Source: Buchananella sp. 14KM1171
Lineage (GTDB): Bacteria > Actinomycetota > Actinomycetes > Actinomycetales > Actinomycetaceae
Assembly: GCF_041380365.1 (NCBI RefSeq)
Contig: NZ_CP159981.1
Span: 992,001-1,056,000 of the forward strand
Length of the DNA stretch: 64,000 bases
Direction: 5' to 3'
This document shows, in pieces, positions 54,227 through 62,421 of this stretch. Positions within the stretch are counted from its first letter, which is position 1. Every line of letters begins with the position of its first letter. The notes beneath the pieces were generated by a model, which was given only the letters and a program-made list of their open reading frames with translations, had not been told where the DNA came from and did no database searches. The position numbers were made by a program, and so were the translations under genes.

Positions 54227-55263
54227 TTAGCGTCCTCTTCGGGGACGAACTCCACTAGGAAGCCGTCCTCGTCCACGACGCGCCCGCCGGATGCCTGCGC
54301 TAGTGCTGCGGCGGCGGACTCGATCTGCTGGGCGGCCACTAGGCGGTCACGCCGTACAGAGCGAGGCACCCGCACTGGGCCGGTCATCGTGTAGTCGTTG
54401 GGGAGCCATTTCAGTTGGTAGCACACCACGCCCGCCGGGGCCCACGCCTCACCCTGGATCACCAGCGGCGGGTTTTCTTCTCCCGTGGCGGCCAGGTCTA
54501 TCTGGTAGGAACGGCCAGGCAGGCGCAGGTTGTATCCCATGCGGACGGCGGGGCGGGACAGGGCGGCCGCGTCGGCGGCGTCGACCCTGGCGTGCAACTC
54601 CGCGCGCTCCTCCTCGCTCATGTCGGCAGAAGCGGCGCGGGCCAGGGCCACGCCACGGTTTTGCACCCGGGAGCGCGCGGCGGAGGCGGCGGCCGGGGCG
54701 GCATCCAGGTCCGGCTCCGGTAGCGAGGTGAAGGGCAGGTGGACCGTGTTCAGCACCGCCAGGGCCGCGGGCTCCTCCAGCCAGATCGGCGCGTACACCG
54801 TCATGTTCACGGCCGAATCCGGGTCCGGTACCAGCACGCCCGCGCCCGGACGCTGGGGCGAATCGGCCACACGCAGGGCGCCCGCCAGGCGCCGGGCCAT
54901 CCGGCGCAGCATGCCCAGCGCGGCCAGCTCGTCCCCGGCGGGCACGCCCGCCGGGAACAGGTCCATCAACGGGTCCGCCCCGTAGAGCTGTACCGGCAGC
55001 GGGCCGCTGCGCACCTGCGGGCAGCGCAGCAGGTAGGCCTGCGCGGTCCACGCCGGCAGCTCCAGGGCCATGCGGGTGGCGTTGTCCACCGCCCACGGGC
55101 CGGTCAGGCTCGCCTCCCCGGTCAGGTGCAGCAGGCCCGGCATGAGCCAACCAGCGGTCGGGTCCAGCGAGACCGCGAGCGCCTCGATTTCCTCCGGCGC
55201 CACGTCCTCGGCCACCGCCAGCAGCGCAAAGGAGCGCCCGGTCTCGATCTCAAGCAGGTCCAT
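54223..55263 (-). CDS. conserved hypothetical protein
   Basis: 346 aa; I do not recognise a family. No signal peptide or TM helix is visible. The N-terminal 160 residues are mixed alpha/beta ('ALLAVAEDVAPEEIEALAVSL', 'AVDNATRMALELPAWTAQAYLLRCP'). A polar, Ala-rich helix region ('SADMSEEERAELHARVDAADAAAL') lies in the middle. The C-terminal half is beta-rich ('MGYNLRLPGRSYQIDLAATGEENPPLVIQGEAW', in pieces). GGGGGAG lies 7 nt before the ATG, 3 bp after the dcd stop, so it is probably co-transcribed with dcd. Confidence 0.75.
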   Translation of the reverse strand: MDLLEIETGRSFALLAVAEDVAPEEIEALAVSLDPTAGWLMPGLLHLTGEASLTGPWAVDNATRMALELPAWTAQAYLLRCPQVRSGPLPVQLYGADPLMDLFPAGVPAGDELAALGMLRRMARRLAGALRVADSPQRPGAGVLVPDPDSAVNMTVYAPIWLEEPAALAVLNTVHLPFTSLPEPDLDAAPAAASAARSRVQNRGVALARAASADMSEEERAELHARVDAADAAALSRPAVRMGYNLRLPGRSYQIDLAATGEENPPLVIQGEAWAPAGVVCYQLKWLPNDYTMTGPVRVPRSVRRDRLVAAQQIESAAAALAQASGGRVVDEDGFLVEFVPEEDAN

Positions 55264-55266
55264 GGT

Positions 55267-56016
55267 TCACTCCCCCTCGCGCGGCTCGGTGGGCGTCTGC
55301 TCGGTGGGCGCTGCGGTAGGCGCGGGGAAAGAAGGGGCGGGCGCGGCAACGTCGGCCACCTGCTCGGCGGGCGCGTGCTCGGCAAGCGCGTGCTCGGCGG
55401 GCGCGTGCTCGGCGGGCGGGACGTAGCCGCGAGAGACGTCGGCGCGGGAGAAGTTCAGGTGCGAGCGCGACGCGGTGGGGCCACGCTGCCCCTGGTAACG
55501 CGAGCCCTGCGCGCCCTGCCCGTAGGGGGCCAGCGCGGCGGAGGTGAGCTGGAAGAAGCAGAGCTGGCCCACCTTCATGCCCGGCCACAACAGGATCGGC
55601 ATCGTGGCGGTGTTGGAAAGCTCCAGGGTGATGTGCCCCGTGAAGCCGGGGTCGATGAATCCTGCGGTGGAGTGGGTGAGCAGGCCCAGGCGCCCCAGGG
55701 AGCTCTTGCCCTCCAGGCGGGCGGCGACGGCGTCCCCCAGGCTCACTAGCTCGAAGGTGGAGCCCAGCACGAACTCGCCCGGGTGGAGCACGAATGGCTT
55801 GTTCGGGTCCACCTCGATCAGGCGGGTGAGGTCGCTCTGATCGGCGGCCGGGTCGATCACCGGGTAGCGGTGGTTGTCGAAGAGGCGGAAGAAGCGGTCC
55901 AGGTGCACGTCCACGCTGGAGGGCTGCACCATCGCCGGGTCCCACGGGTCCAGAGAGATCTGGCCGACTTCAACCTGGGCGCAAATGTCTCGATCAGAAA
56001 GCAGCATGCCTGCCAT
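55267..56016 (-). CDS. dcd: dCTP deaminase
   Basis: Converts dCTP towards dUTP/dUMP for thymidylate synthesis. The first 190 residues are a complete dCTP deaminase: '[21 protein letters not shown]', '[22 protein letters not shown]' (in pieces), the active-site '[36 protein letters not shown]' (in pieces), and '[15 protein letters not shown]'. Actinobacterial homologues are often bifunctional, with dUTPase activity. A tail of about 55 residues is added, made of four 15-bp DNA repeats encoding 'PAEHA' (55361-55418) and a one-mismatch dispersed motif (55342). ATG 56016 (MAGM) or 56007 (MLLSD); AGGAAC favours 56016. Confidence 0.93.
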   Translation of the reverse strand: MAGMLLSDRDICAQVEVGQISLDPWDPAMVQPSSVDVHLDRFFRLFDNHRYPVIDPAADQSDLTRLIEVDPNKPFVLHPGEFVLGSTFELVSLGDAVAARLEGKSSLGRLGLLTHSTAGFIDPGFTGHITLELSNTATMPILLWPGMKVGQLCFFQLTSAALAPYGQGAQGSRYQGQRGPTASRSHLNFSRADVSRGYVPPAEHAPAEHALAEHAPAEQVADVAAPAPSFPAPTAAPTEQTPTEPREGE

Positions 56017-56150
56017 TATGGCGTTCCTAGCCCGCCAGCAGGAGGGCTGGAGGGCCCGAATCTGCCGCAGATTTCCCCGTCAGGTGGGCGAAAGTGGCGT
56101 CCCCGCACCGCGCGGGTTACACTGTCTGGGCACGCCGCAACCGGCGTCGT

Positions 56151-56221
56151 GCGGGCGTAGTTCATCGGTAGAATGGAAGCTTCCCAAGCTTCAGAGGCGG
56201 GTTCGACTCCCGTCGCCCGCT
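56151..56221 (+). tRNA. tRNA-Gly (anticodon CCC)
   Basis: A full cloverleaf: acceptor GCGGGCG/CGCCCGC with discriminator T, anticodon stem GAAGC/GCTTC around loop TTCCCAA, and T-loop TTCGACT. CCA is not encoded. A TACACT box at 56118 gives a -10 about 28 bp upstream. The mobile zone begins about 150 bp downstream, but I see no att-like duplication of the tRNA 3' end. Confidence 0.95.
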
Positions 56222-56233
56222 CTTAGGGAAAAT

Positions 56234-56260
56234 CCCCGGCAGGAACACTGCCGGGGTTTT
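56234..56260 (+). terminator. intrinsic terminator of tRNA-Gly
   Basis: CCCCGGCAG-GAACA-CTGCCGGGG followed by TTTT. Confidence 0.92.
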
Positions 56261-56378
56261 GCCTTATGTGCGCCCCGGGCAGTCGAGTGGGCCCACGCTG
56301 ACGCGCAGCGGCAGTGGGGATCCCGCCGCCCGCATCCCCCGCCGAATCCCAGCAATCCGACCCGGGCCCTCCTCGAAG

Positions 56379-56477
56379 CTCGACATCCCGCTACTCAACT
56401 CGACGTTCGCCTCCTCAACTCGGCGTTCGCCTCCTCAACTCGGCGTTCGCCTCGTCAACTCGACGTTCGCCACCTCA
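56379..56477. repeat. 20-bp-period array 1 (direct units, cut by an IS)
   Basis: Five units with core CTCGACGTTCG or a variant start at 56379, 56399, 56419, 56439 and 56459, exactly 20 bp apart, with spacers like CCTCCTCAA. The array is broken at 56477 by the IS1249-like element and resumes in phase at 60346 once the IS and one copy of the 8-bp target duplication are removed. Confidence 0.85.
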
Positions 56478-57261
56478 GGGTTAATGCTCAAAAAGTGTGT
56501 ATGAAGTGGGGACTTTTCCGTACTGGCCGTAGGTAAAAGTCGGGGTGCACAAGCTCTGAGAGCATGTGCGGTGTCTGGTGTTAGCAATCGTCCTCGTTGT
56601 GGTGTATGCGATCGCAAGTGCGTGAAGAACGGTCGGTCCAAGACCGGCAAGATGCGTTGGCGCTGCCTGGGCTGTAACGCCTCGCTGAGCGTCAAGCGTG
56701 TGGACAAGACGGCCTTGATGGAATTCGGCCTCTTCCTGCAGTGGGTATGGGGCAAGCAAGACGCCCGCAGCCTGGCTGCCGCCAGGGGCTGGTCTCTAGC
56801 CACATTTCGCCGTCGTTTGGCATGGTGCTGGCAGGTTGAAGTACTACCTCCCAAGCCCACCGGGCAGGTCCATGACTACCTGCAAATCGATGGCACGTAC
56901 TTCAATTCCTGGTGCTTGTTAATCGCTTTCGATGGCACACAAGTGGTGTCCTGGCAATGGTGCGAGCGAGAAAACGCACCAGCCTACCGCCAGCTCTTAT
57001 CCAACCTGCCCCAACCCGACCTGGTCATTCTCGACGGGGCTAACGCCGCCGCGCGTGCTGTTAAAGACCTATGGCCCCAGGCCAAGACCCAGCGTTGTCT
57101 CTTCCACCTACAAGCCACCATCACCAAGCACCTAACCCGCCAGCCCCGCCTAGAAGCAGGCCGTGAAATCAAGGCCCTTTCCCAAGGACTAAGCCGGGTA
57201 GAAAGCCAAGACCAAGCCCGTGCCTGGATGCAGCAATACCAAGCCTGGGAGACCAAATGGC

Positions 57262-58561
57262 TGAACCGTCCTGGGTTTGGTTCCGGTGGTCAGCCTGAAA
57301 GGATTGACCTATGCCGAAGCGTTTCTCCCCAGAGTTCAAGTCGCGTGCTGTTCGTCTTGTCAGCGACCGTCTGGCATCGGAGCAGACAGTCTCTCTCACC
57401 AGTGTTCTACGTGAGGAAGAGCGTCAATCTCGGGGTGGGGTATGAGACGATGCGCCGCTGGTATCGCGATCCCAGCCTGAGACAGGATCTTGAACATGCC
57501 CCATCAAGGAGTGCGAGGTGGCCCGCCTGCGGCGGGAAAACGCTCAGCTCCGCCAGGTCAACGAGATCCTGAAGGCAGCCTCGGCTTTTTTCGCCAAAGA
57601 ACTCGACCCCCGGTACCCGAAATGATCGCTTTCATCGACGCGGGCCGAGCCAAGTGCCGGGGTTGAACGCATCTGCAAGACTCTCACCGAACACCGCCAA
57701 GGCGCCTTCATCACGGGTGCGAGGGTATGGCAAGGCCAAGAACCGTACGCCCTGGCAGCGCTGCTTACGAGATGCCGCTTTGATCCCAGTCATCAAGCTC
57801 ATCCAGGCAGAGAACACTTACGTGTACGGGTGGCTAGATGTGGCATGCCCTCAAACGCGAAGGCTAGGACGTGGGGCGCGAACAATACTGGCCCCAGCTG
57901 GCGAGGGAGATTTGCCGGGCTCAGGGGCGTTGTGTCTGCCCCGGGTAGGCGCCAAGCTGGAGTGCTCCTGGGACCGATTACGCGCCCAGATCTGGTTGAA
58001 CCCCCGCTTCGCGCGCAGTGCCCCTAACCAGTTGTGGGTGGCCGACATTACATACGTTCGCACCCGCAGCGGGTTCGTTTACACCGCCTTCGTAACAGAT
58101 GCCTTCAGCCGCAAGATCGCTGGCTGGGCAGTGAGTAACACACTCAATGCCCAGGCTCTACCCCTGCAGGCCCTGGAACGAGCTATCGCTACTGCCAAGG
58201 GCAGTGTCGAGGGATTGGTCCACCACAGCGATCACGGCAGCCAGTACGTCTGTGTCGCCTACCATGAACGCCTGGTCGAAGCAGGAATTGATGCCTCTAC
58301 CGGCACCGAAGGAGAATACTTGCGACAACGCACTGGCCGAAACTGTCAACGGCTTGTACAAGAGCGAGTTGATCTACTCCCAGCACTGGGCCGGACTGAC
58401 CGAAGTCGAATGGGCGACCCTATGCTGGGTGAACTGGTGGAACAACACCCGCCTGCACAGCGAACTGGGCTATGTCACACCCCAAGAAACCGAAGACCGC
58501 TACTACCAACACCACACCCACCAAATGAGCACCGCCTAGGAACCAAACCCAGGACGGTTCA
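57262..58561 (+). mobile_element. IS3-family element 1 (degenerate)
   Basis: A 1300-bp element with perfect 23-bp inverted repeats beginning TGAACCGTCCTGGGTTTGG (57262-57284; 58539-58561) and a 4-bp target duplication TGGC (57258-57261, 58562-58565). It is inserted in the codon for Trp of the outer transposase ('ETKW'). Confidence 0.92.
57311..58540 (+). pseudogene. IS3 element 1 transposase orfA/orfB remnants
   Basis: orfA opens at 57311 ('MPKRFSPEFKSRAVRLVSD'), shifts frame near 57420 ('VGYETMRRWYRD') and again near 57505 ('ARLRRENAQLRQVNEILKAA'). orfB is scattered over several frames with an internal stop. Recognisable parts are 'VADITYVRTRSGFVYTAFV' (first Asp), 'HHSDHGSQYV' (second Asp) and, one frame away, 'DNALAETVNGLYKSELIY' (Glu). 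Transposition by this copy is not possible. Confidence 0.88.
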
Positions 58562-58963
58562 TGGCACGACTTCCTAGCCCAACGCACCTACGCGCGCGAT
58601 AAGACCACCAACCGCCCCGCCTGGGCCAAAGCCAACCAGACCTGGTGGTACACCCACCCTCGCCTGCGACGAGTACGCGGCTTGTTCAGGCATCTAATCA
58701 AGACCAGCCAACTGTTTACCTACCTAGAGTTCTGCCCTCCCAGACCCCGCACGACTTCACCGTTGGAAGGAGGGATCAACAAAGCCATCAAAGACCTTCA
58801 ACGCCAACACCGAGGACACAGTCCTCAACACGCCCAACGCGCCGTGGAGTGGTTCCTCACCACCCAAACAGTCTCGCCCTACCGGCCCTCAACAAGCCAA
58901 ATCCTCCAAGCGAAAACCCGGGCCTCAAAACCCGCGATCCCGGGTCTGGTGCAAGTTTTGGTG

Positions 58964-59821
58964 TCAGTTTGTGTAGATTGTTTCGTATTCGATTGGGGTG
59001 AGTTTGCCTAGGCGGGCTTGGCGGCGTCGGCGGTGGTAGGTGGATTCGATCCAGTGGCGGATGGCGGTGGCTAGTTCCTGACGGGTTTCCCACTTGCGGG
59101 TATTGAGCACGTTCTTCTGTAAAAGCGCGAAGAAGGACTCCATGGCAGCGTTGTCCGCACATGTACCGGCCTGTCCCATGGACTGGACCAGCCCGTAGGC
59201 GAGGGCAGCTTGCCGGTAGGCCGTGGAAGTGAACTGCGCACCACGATCTGAATGGATTACACACCCGGCTGGTGGGTGGCGGTCTGCTACCGCCTGGGCC
59301 AAAGCGTTAACCGCGAGAGAAGCGCTCATGGACGTAGCACTGCTAAGAGCCACGATCCGGTTAGACCACACGTCCTTGATCGCACACACATACAACTTGC
59401 CCTGAGTGGTGGGATGTTCGGTGATGTCAGTAAGCCAGAGACGGTTAGGCCCATCGGCATGAAAGACCCGCCCAACCAGATCAACCCCAACGCTTCTAGC
59501 GCTCTTGGTGGTCTTGGTCTTGCCTTTGGGTGCAGTAATAGACCTAATGCCCAACTCGTGACAGATCGACCACACCGTGCGGCTAGCCACCTTGACTCCC
59601 TGGCGGGCCAGCTCATCGGTAATCAGCCGGTAGCCAAAAGCAGGATCAGCACTATGGATGGCCCTCACCCGTTCCTTTAAGTAGCTACGGCGTTGTTCTA
59701 GCCGGCTTTGCCTACACCCGCGCCACCGGTAGAAAGGCTGGCGGGCGATACCAAGCACCCGGCAGATCCGACTAACCGCTATGCCCAAACCAGCTAGTTC
59801 TTCTACCAGGGGGTAGATCAT
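58964..59821 (-). CDS. IS3-family transposase OrfB (integrase-core)
   Basis: 285 aa, complete. HTH_21-like start 'LVEELAGLGIAVSRICRVLGIARQPFYRWR' (in pieces), then the rve integrase core with DDE residues in 'LWLTDITEH', 'CVIHSDRGAQFTS' and 'DNAAMESFFALLQK'. The ATG overlaps the orfA stop (ATGA). OrfB would act as an OrfAB fusion by -1 frameshift or by re-initiation; no A6G-type slippery string is obvious at the overlap (CCCAAAATGA). Confidence 0.93.
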   Translation of the reverse strand: MIYPLVEELAGLGIAVSRICRVLGIARQPFYRWRGCRQSRLEQRRSYLKERVRAIHSADPAFGYRLITDELARQGVKVASRTVWSICHELGIRSITAPKGKTKTTKSARSVGVDLVGRVFHADGPNRLWLTDITEHPTTQGKLYVCAIKDVWSNRIVALSSATSMSASLAVNALAQAVADRHPPAGCVIHSDRGAQFTSTAYRQAALAYGLVQSMGQAGTCADNAAMESFFALLQKNVLNTRKWETRQELATAIRHWIESTYHRRRRQARLGKLTPIEYETIYTN

Positions 59822-60108
59822 TTTGGGTTCACATCACGGGCCAGGTAAGCCGCCGCCCTTCTAAGGATGAAGCACTCTTCTTCCTTTAACCGCAACTGGC
59901 GCTCTAACTGCGCGATGCGGGCCTTGTCCTCACCCGCACTAGCCTTGAGCACACCCTTAGAAACCTGCTCGCGTCTGATCCAAGCATCCAGAGTCGAACC
60001 CCCAATCCCAAAATCAGCTGCTACCTGCGCCAACGTCATCCCAGCAGGACGATTCAACGCAAAACGCACCACATCCTGACGGAATTCCGGCGCATACTTC
60101 CTGGGCAT
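59818..60108 (-). CDS. IS3-family transposase OrfA
   Basis: 96 aa. Helix-turn-helix DNA-binding protein 'KYAPEFRQDVVRFALNRPAGMTLAQVAADFGIGGSTLDAWIRR' (in pieces), followed by the leucine-zipper part 'KARIAQLERQLRLKEEECFILRRAAAYLA' (in pieces). The ATG at 60108 is chosen by family length; the frame stays open upstream to 60156 without similarity. Confidence 0.92.
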   Translation of the reverse strand: MPRKYAPEFRQDVVRFALNRPAGMTLAQVAADFGIGGSTLDAWIRREQVSKGVLKASAGEDKARIAQLERQLRLKEEECFILRRAAAYLARDVNPK

Positions 60109-60169
60109 CACAGCCCCTTCCCGCGAGACCAACAGCCCCGCAACCAGTGACACCAACCATTACACCATT

Positions 60170-60192
60170 CCCCCCCCCCCCCCCCCCCCCCC
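60170..60192. repeat. homopolymer of 23 C
   Basis: An uninterrupted run of 23 cytosines, starting 2 bp outside the right end of IS3 element 2. A tract of this length is either a slippage hot spot or an assembly artefact. Confidence 0.8.
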
Positions 60193-60345
60193 GCCCACAA
60201 GCACCTAAAAACGCCCTTGTACGACACCGCCTTCAGCCCCGAAGACGGCAACCACACACGCAAAGGCTGGGCAGGAAGAACCACCTGAACACCCCAAGAC
60301 ACGCCCGAGATTTACACACTTTTTGAGCATTAACCCCCACCTCAA

Positions 60346-60614
60346 CTCGACGTTCGCCACCGAGTTAACGTCTAGATTCGACCCCAAACGTCTAGCTGAA
60401 GACCCAAACGTCGAGATTGGATACCAAGCCCCCACAGCGTGGCCTCACGCCCGAGTAGCTTCAGTCCGACATCCCCGCGCTCAACTCGACATTCCGCTAC
60501 TCAACTCGACGTTCGCCCCCTCAACTCGACGTTCGCCCCCTCAACTCGACGTTCGCCACCGAGTTAACGTCTAGATTCGACCCCAAACGTCTAGCTGAAG
60601 ACCCAAACGTCGAG
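60346..60614. repeat. 20-bp-period array 2 (direct then inverted units, twice)
   Basis: The first half has a direct unit CTCGACGTTCG at 60346 (the continuation of array 1), then inverted units ending AACGTCTAG or AACGTCGAG at 60365, 60385 and 60405. The second half has direct units at 60485, 60505, 60525 and 60545, then inverted units at 60564, 60584 and 60604. All steps within a block are exactly 20 bp. A 79-bp block is identical at 60340-60418 and 60539-60617. The array ends 23 bp before the RluA-like start codon. Confidence 0.88.
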
Positions 60615-60639
60615 ATTCGCTCCCCCACGATCTGCCAGC

Positions 60640-61887
60640 ATGGTCGTCATGAGCCCCGCTTCCCCTCCAGACCCCGCGCCGCCCAGTGCGCCCGAGGGAA
60701 AGACCGCGCAAGCCACACCCTCGCCCTTCCCCACACCCTCGCCCTTCCCCACACCCTCGCCCCTCCCCACACCCTCGCCCCTCCCCACACCCTCGCCCCT
60801 CCCCACACCCTCGCCACTCTCCACACCCGCTCATCCCCGGCGCCGCCCCCAGCCGCTGCCGGCCCGGGACGGCCTGCGCCCGTCCCGCCTGGGCAAGCGG
60901 TTGGGCGTGAGTCAGGCCCGGGCACTGACCTGCACGCTGGGCGAGTGGGTCGGCGCGAACATCCCGCGCCTGGAGCCGCGCCAGGTTGAGCGTGCCTTCG
61001 CGGCCGGGGACGTGGTGGACGCGTGGGGGCATCCCCTGCCGTGGGACACGCCGGCCACGGCCTTGGAGCGCCCGGTCTACCTCTACCGGCCGCTGCCTGA
61101 CGAAACCGCTCTGCCGCCTATCCCCGTTGTTCATCGGGGCGACGGCTGGCTGGTGGTGGACAAGCCGAAGGGTCTGGCCACCATGCCGCGCGGGGCTTAC
61201 GTGGCCCGCTCGGTGACGGTGGCGTTGCGCCGCCAGGAGAACAACGCGGACCTCACGCCCGCCCACCGCCTGGATCGCGGCACCTCCGGCCTGCTGTTGT
61301 TCACCGCGCGCCCGGATTTGCGCCGCGCCTACCAGGAGCTCTTTGCGCAGCAGCACGTGCGCAAGACCTATATTGCCGCCGCTCCTGCCCCGCCTTCTTC
61401 GTGGCCGACGTTGCCGCCCGCCTCCCCCTCCAGCCCGCGCCCCTGCGTCCGGCCTGAGCGGGTGGCAGGCTGGTGCAGCCCGCAAGTGGCGGTTACCGTG
61501 ACCGCCGATGGCTGGCTGCGCTTGGAGAGCCGGCTGGCAAAGACGGGCATCCGGGTCACCTCCACTGCGGGACGGCTGCCGAGCAACGCGGTCACCTTCC
61601 TGCGCCCGACCGCCGAGGCTGTCACGGTGCGCGGGCTGCGCTTTCCGCTCTACGAGGTGCGCCCGGCCACCGGCAAGACCCACCAGATTCGTGTTCATTT
61701 CGCGGCCCTGGGCTTGCCTTTGGTAGGGGATTCGCTCTACGGCGGTTTCGACGCTGCGCCCTACGGGGCGGCCGAGGCCCCGGGCACGGCCACCTCTCTT
61801 CAGCTTCACGCCGCCGGTTTGGAGTTCACTGACCCGCAAACTGGCCAGGAGGTTGCGCTCTGGCTCCGTGACAAGGTCGTTGTGTAG
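60640..61887 (+). CDS. RluA-family pseudouridine synthase with Pro-rich N-terminus
   Basis: 415 aa. Isomerises uridine in rRNA or tRNA. The core has 'VVDKPKGLATMPRG', the catalytic Asp in 'PAHRLDRGTSGLLLF', and 'ATGKTHQIRVHFAALGLPLVGDSLYGG' (in pieces). An S4-like domain at about 95-150 ('LGVSQARALTCTLGEWVG') is degenerate. Residues about 28-63 are six 18-bp DNA repeats (60721-60828) encoding SP(F/L)PTP. An insertion 'PAPPSSWPTLPPASPSSPRP' is read through an exact dispersed motif (61406) in a frame different from other genes. Start ATG 60640 or 60649; no Shine-Dalgarno. Confidence 0.88.
   Translation: MVVMSPASPPDPAPPSAPEGKTAQATPSPFPTPSPFPTPSPLPTPSPLPTPSPLPTPSPLSTPAHPRRRPQPLPARDGLRPSRLGKRLGVSQARALTCTLGEWVGANIPRLEPRQVERAFAAGDVVDAWGHPLPWDTPATALERPVYLYRPLPDETALPPIPVVHRGDGWLVVDKPKGLATMPRGAYVARSVTVALRRQENNADLTPAHRLDRGTSGLLLFTARPDLRRAYQELFAQQHVRKTYIAAAPAPPSSWPTLPPASPSSPRPCVRPERVAGWCSPQVAVTVTADGWLRLESRLAKTGIRVTSTAGRLPSNAVTFLRPTAEAVTVRGLRFPLYEVRPATGKTHQIRVHFAALGLPLVGDSLYGGFDAAPYGAAEAPGTATSLQLHAAGLEFTDPQTGQEVALWLRDKVVV
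61406..61418 (+). repeat. dispersed motif CGACGTTGCCGCC, exact copy
   Basis: Context GTGGCCGACGTTGCCGCCCGCC, in the insertion of the RluA-family gene. Here it is read as W-P-T-L-P-P, not D-V-A-A. Confidence 0.65.
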
Positions 61888-61994
61888 GTCCTGAGAGTTT
61901 GGCGGGCGACATAATTCACCTAACGCCAAGTCTTGTCACCCCTTACAGCCCGCACCACCTCAACCGACTACAGCACCACACACTGGGGGTGAAT

Positions 61995-62104
61995 CTCGAC
62001 GTTTGACTGGTCGACTCGACGTTTGGGGATGAATCTCGACGTTTTGAGGGGTCCAAACGTCGAGTTTGGGTAACAAACGTCGAGCTGACCAGGCAAACGT
62101 CGAG
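61995..62104. repeat. 20-bp-period array 3 (three direct, three inverted units)
   Basis: CTCGACGTTTG-type cores start at 61995, 62015 and 62035; CAAACGTCGAG cores start at 62054, 62074 and 62094. The two innermost cores form a dyad spanning 30 bp. The first direct and last inverted spacers are also partly complementary (CTGGTC/GACCAG). It lies 107 bp after the RluA-like gene. Confidence 0.88.
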
Positions 62105-62317
62105 CGGAGAATCCAACCTGGCTTGCGCCACTTTAGTGTCCTAGGAGGGTGAGTAGCTCTTGGGCGTGGGACATCAGGACTGCCCCCCAAATCACCACCA
62201 TTTGCACGAATCAGGTCAGGCATGAGGAAGCGCGCAGCGTGGGGTGCGTCCCGATATCTCGCCTAGTCCTGCGCTGCCTTCCCACCGCCTTGCCTCACCT
62301 GCCTTGCTAAACCGGTC

Positions 62318-62392
62318 GACCTAGACCTTGTGCAGCCGACCTAGACCTTAGAGCGCTACGCAAGGTCTAGGTGGAGTGCATAAGGTCTAGGC
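62318..62392. repeat. 20-bp-period array 4 with a different core
   Basis: Two direct copies of CGACCTAGACCTT at 62318 and 62338, then two inverted copies AAGGTCTAGG at 62362 and 62382. The geometry is the same as arrays 1-3 (20-bp step, convergent, about 32-bp central dyad) but the core sequence differs. It abuts the truncated end of an IS remnant. The stretch 62110-62317 shows nothing else. Confidence 0.8.
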
Positions 62393-62421
62393 CGTACAAA
62401 GTTGAAATAATGTGGTCGGTC

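Larger units (their letters stand above)
58947..60167 (-). mobile_element. IS3-family element 2 (apparently intact)
   Basis: About 1.22 kb with imperfect terminal repeats (TGGTGCAAGTTTTGGTGTCA at the left, TGGTGTAATGGTTGGTGTCA at the right when read inwards). It is inserted in the C-terminal part of the outer transposase, opposite in orientation. No clear target duplication is seen (GGTC on the left, TTCC on the right), which together with the poly-C tract suggests change after insertion. Confidence 0.85.
56571..60288 (+). pseudogene. IS1249-like transposase, in three pieces
   Basis: Piece 1 (56571-57261, GTG start) has two zinc-finger-like Cys pairs ('CGVCDRKCVKNGRSKTGKMRW', 'CLGCNA') and the first DDE Asp in 'QIDGTYFNSW', plus 'LVILDGANAAARAV'. 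Piece 2 (58562-58946) continues in frame after removal of IS3 element 1, with 'DFLAQRTYARDKTTNRPAWAK' and the Glu in 'SPLEGGINKAIKDLQRQHRG'. Piece 3 (about 60193-60288) gives the C-terminus 'YDTAFSPEDGNHTRKGWAGRTT', out of frame with piece 2 even when the second IS3 element is removed. The 23-C run next to piece 3 may explain the frame change. Confidence 0.85.
56478..60336 (+). mobile_element. IS1249-like (IS256 family) element, interrupted twice
   Basis: Bounded by perfect 24-bp inverted repeats starting GGGTTAATGCTCAAAAAGTG (56478-56501; 60313-60336) and flanked by the 8-bp target duplication CCACCTCA (56470-56477, 60337-60344), as expected for IS256-type transposition. Without the two IS3-family insertions (57262-58561 with its duplication, 58947-60167) the element would be about 1.3 kb. 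It now lies within array 1/2 and cannot make a full transposase. Confidence 0.9.

Noticed and set aside
56151-56221. tRNA-Gly as attachment site of an integrative element
   Set aside because: No integrase gene and no repeat of the tRNA 3' end was found downstream in the window.
56379-62392. The 20-bp arrays as a CRISPR array
   Set aside because: Period is 20 bp, cores are about 11 bp, spacers are short and similar to each other, the orientation inverts within the array, and no cas gene is present.
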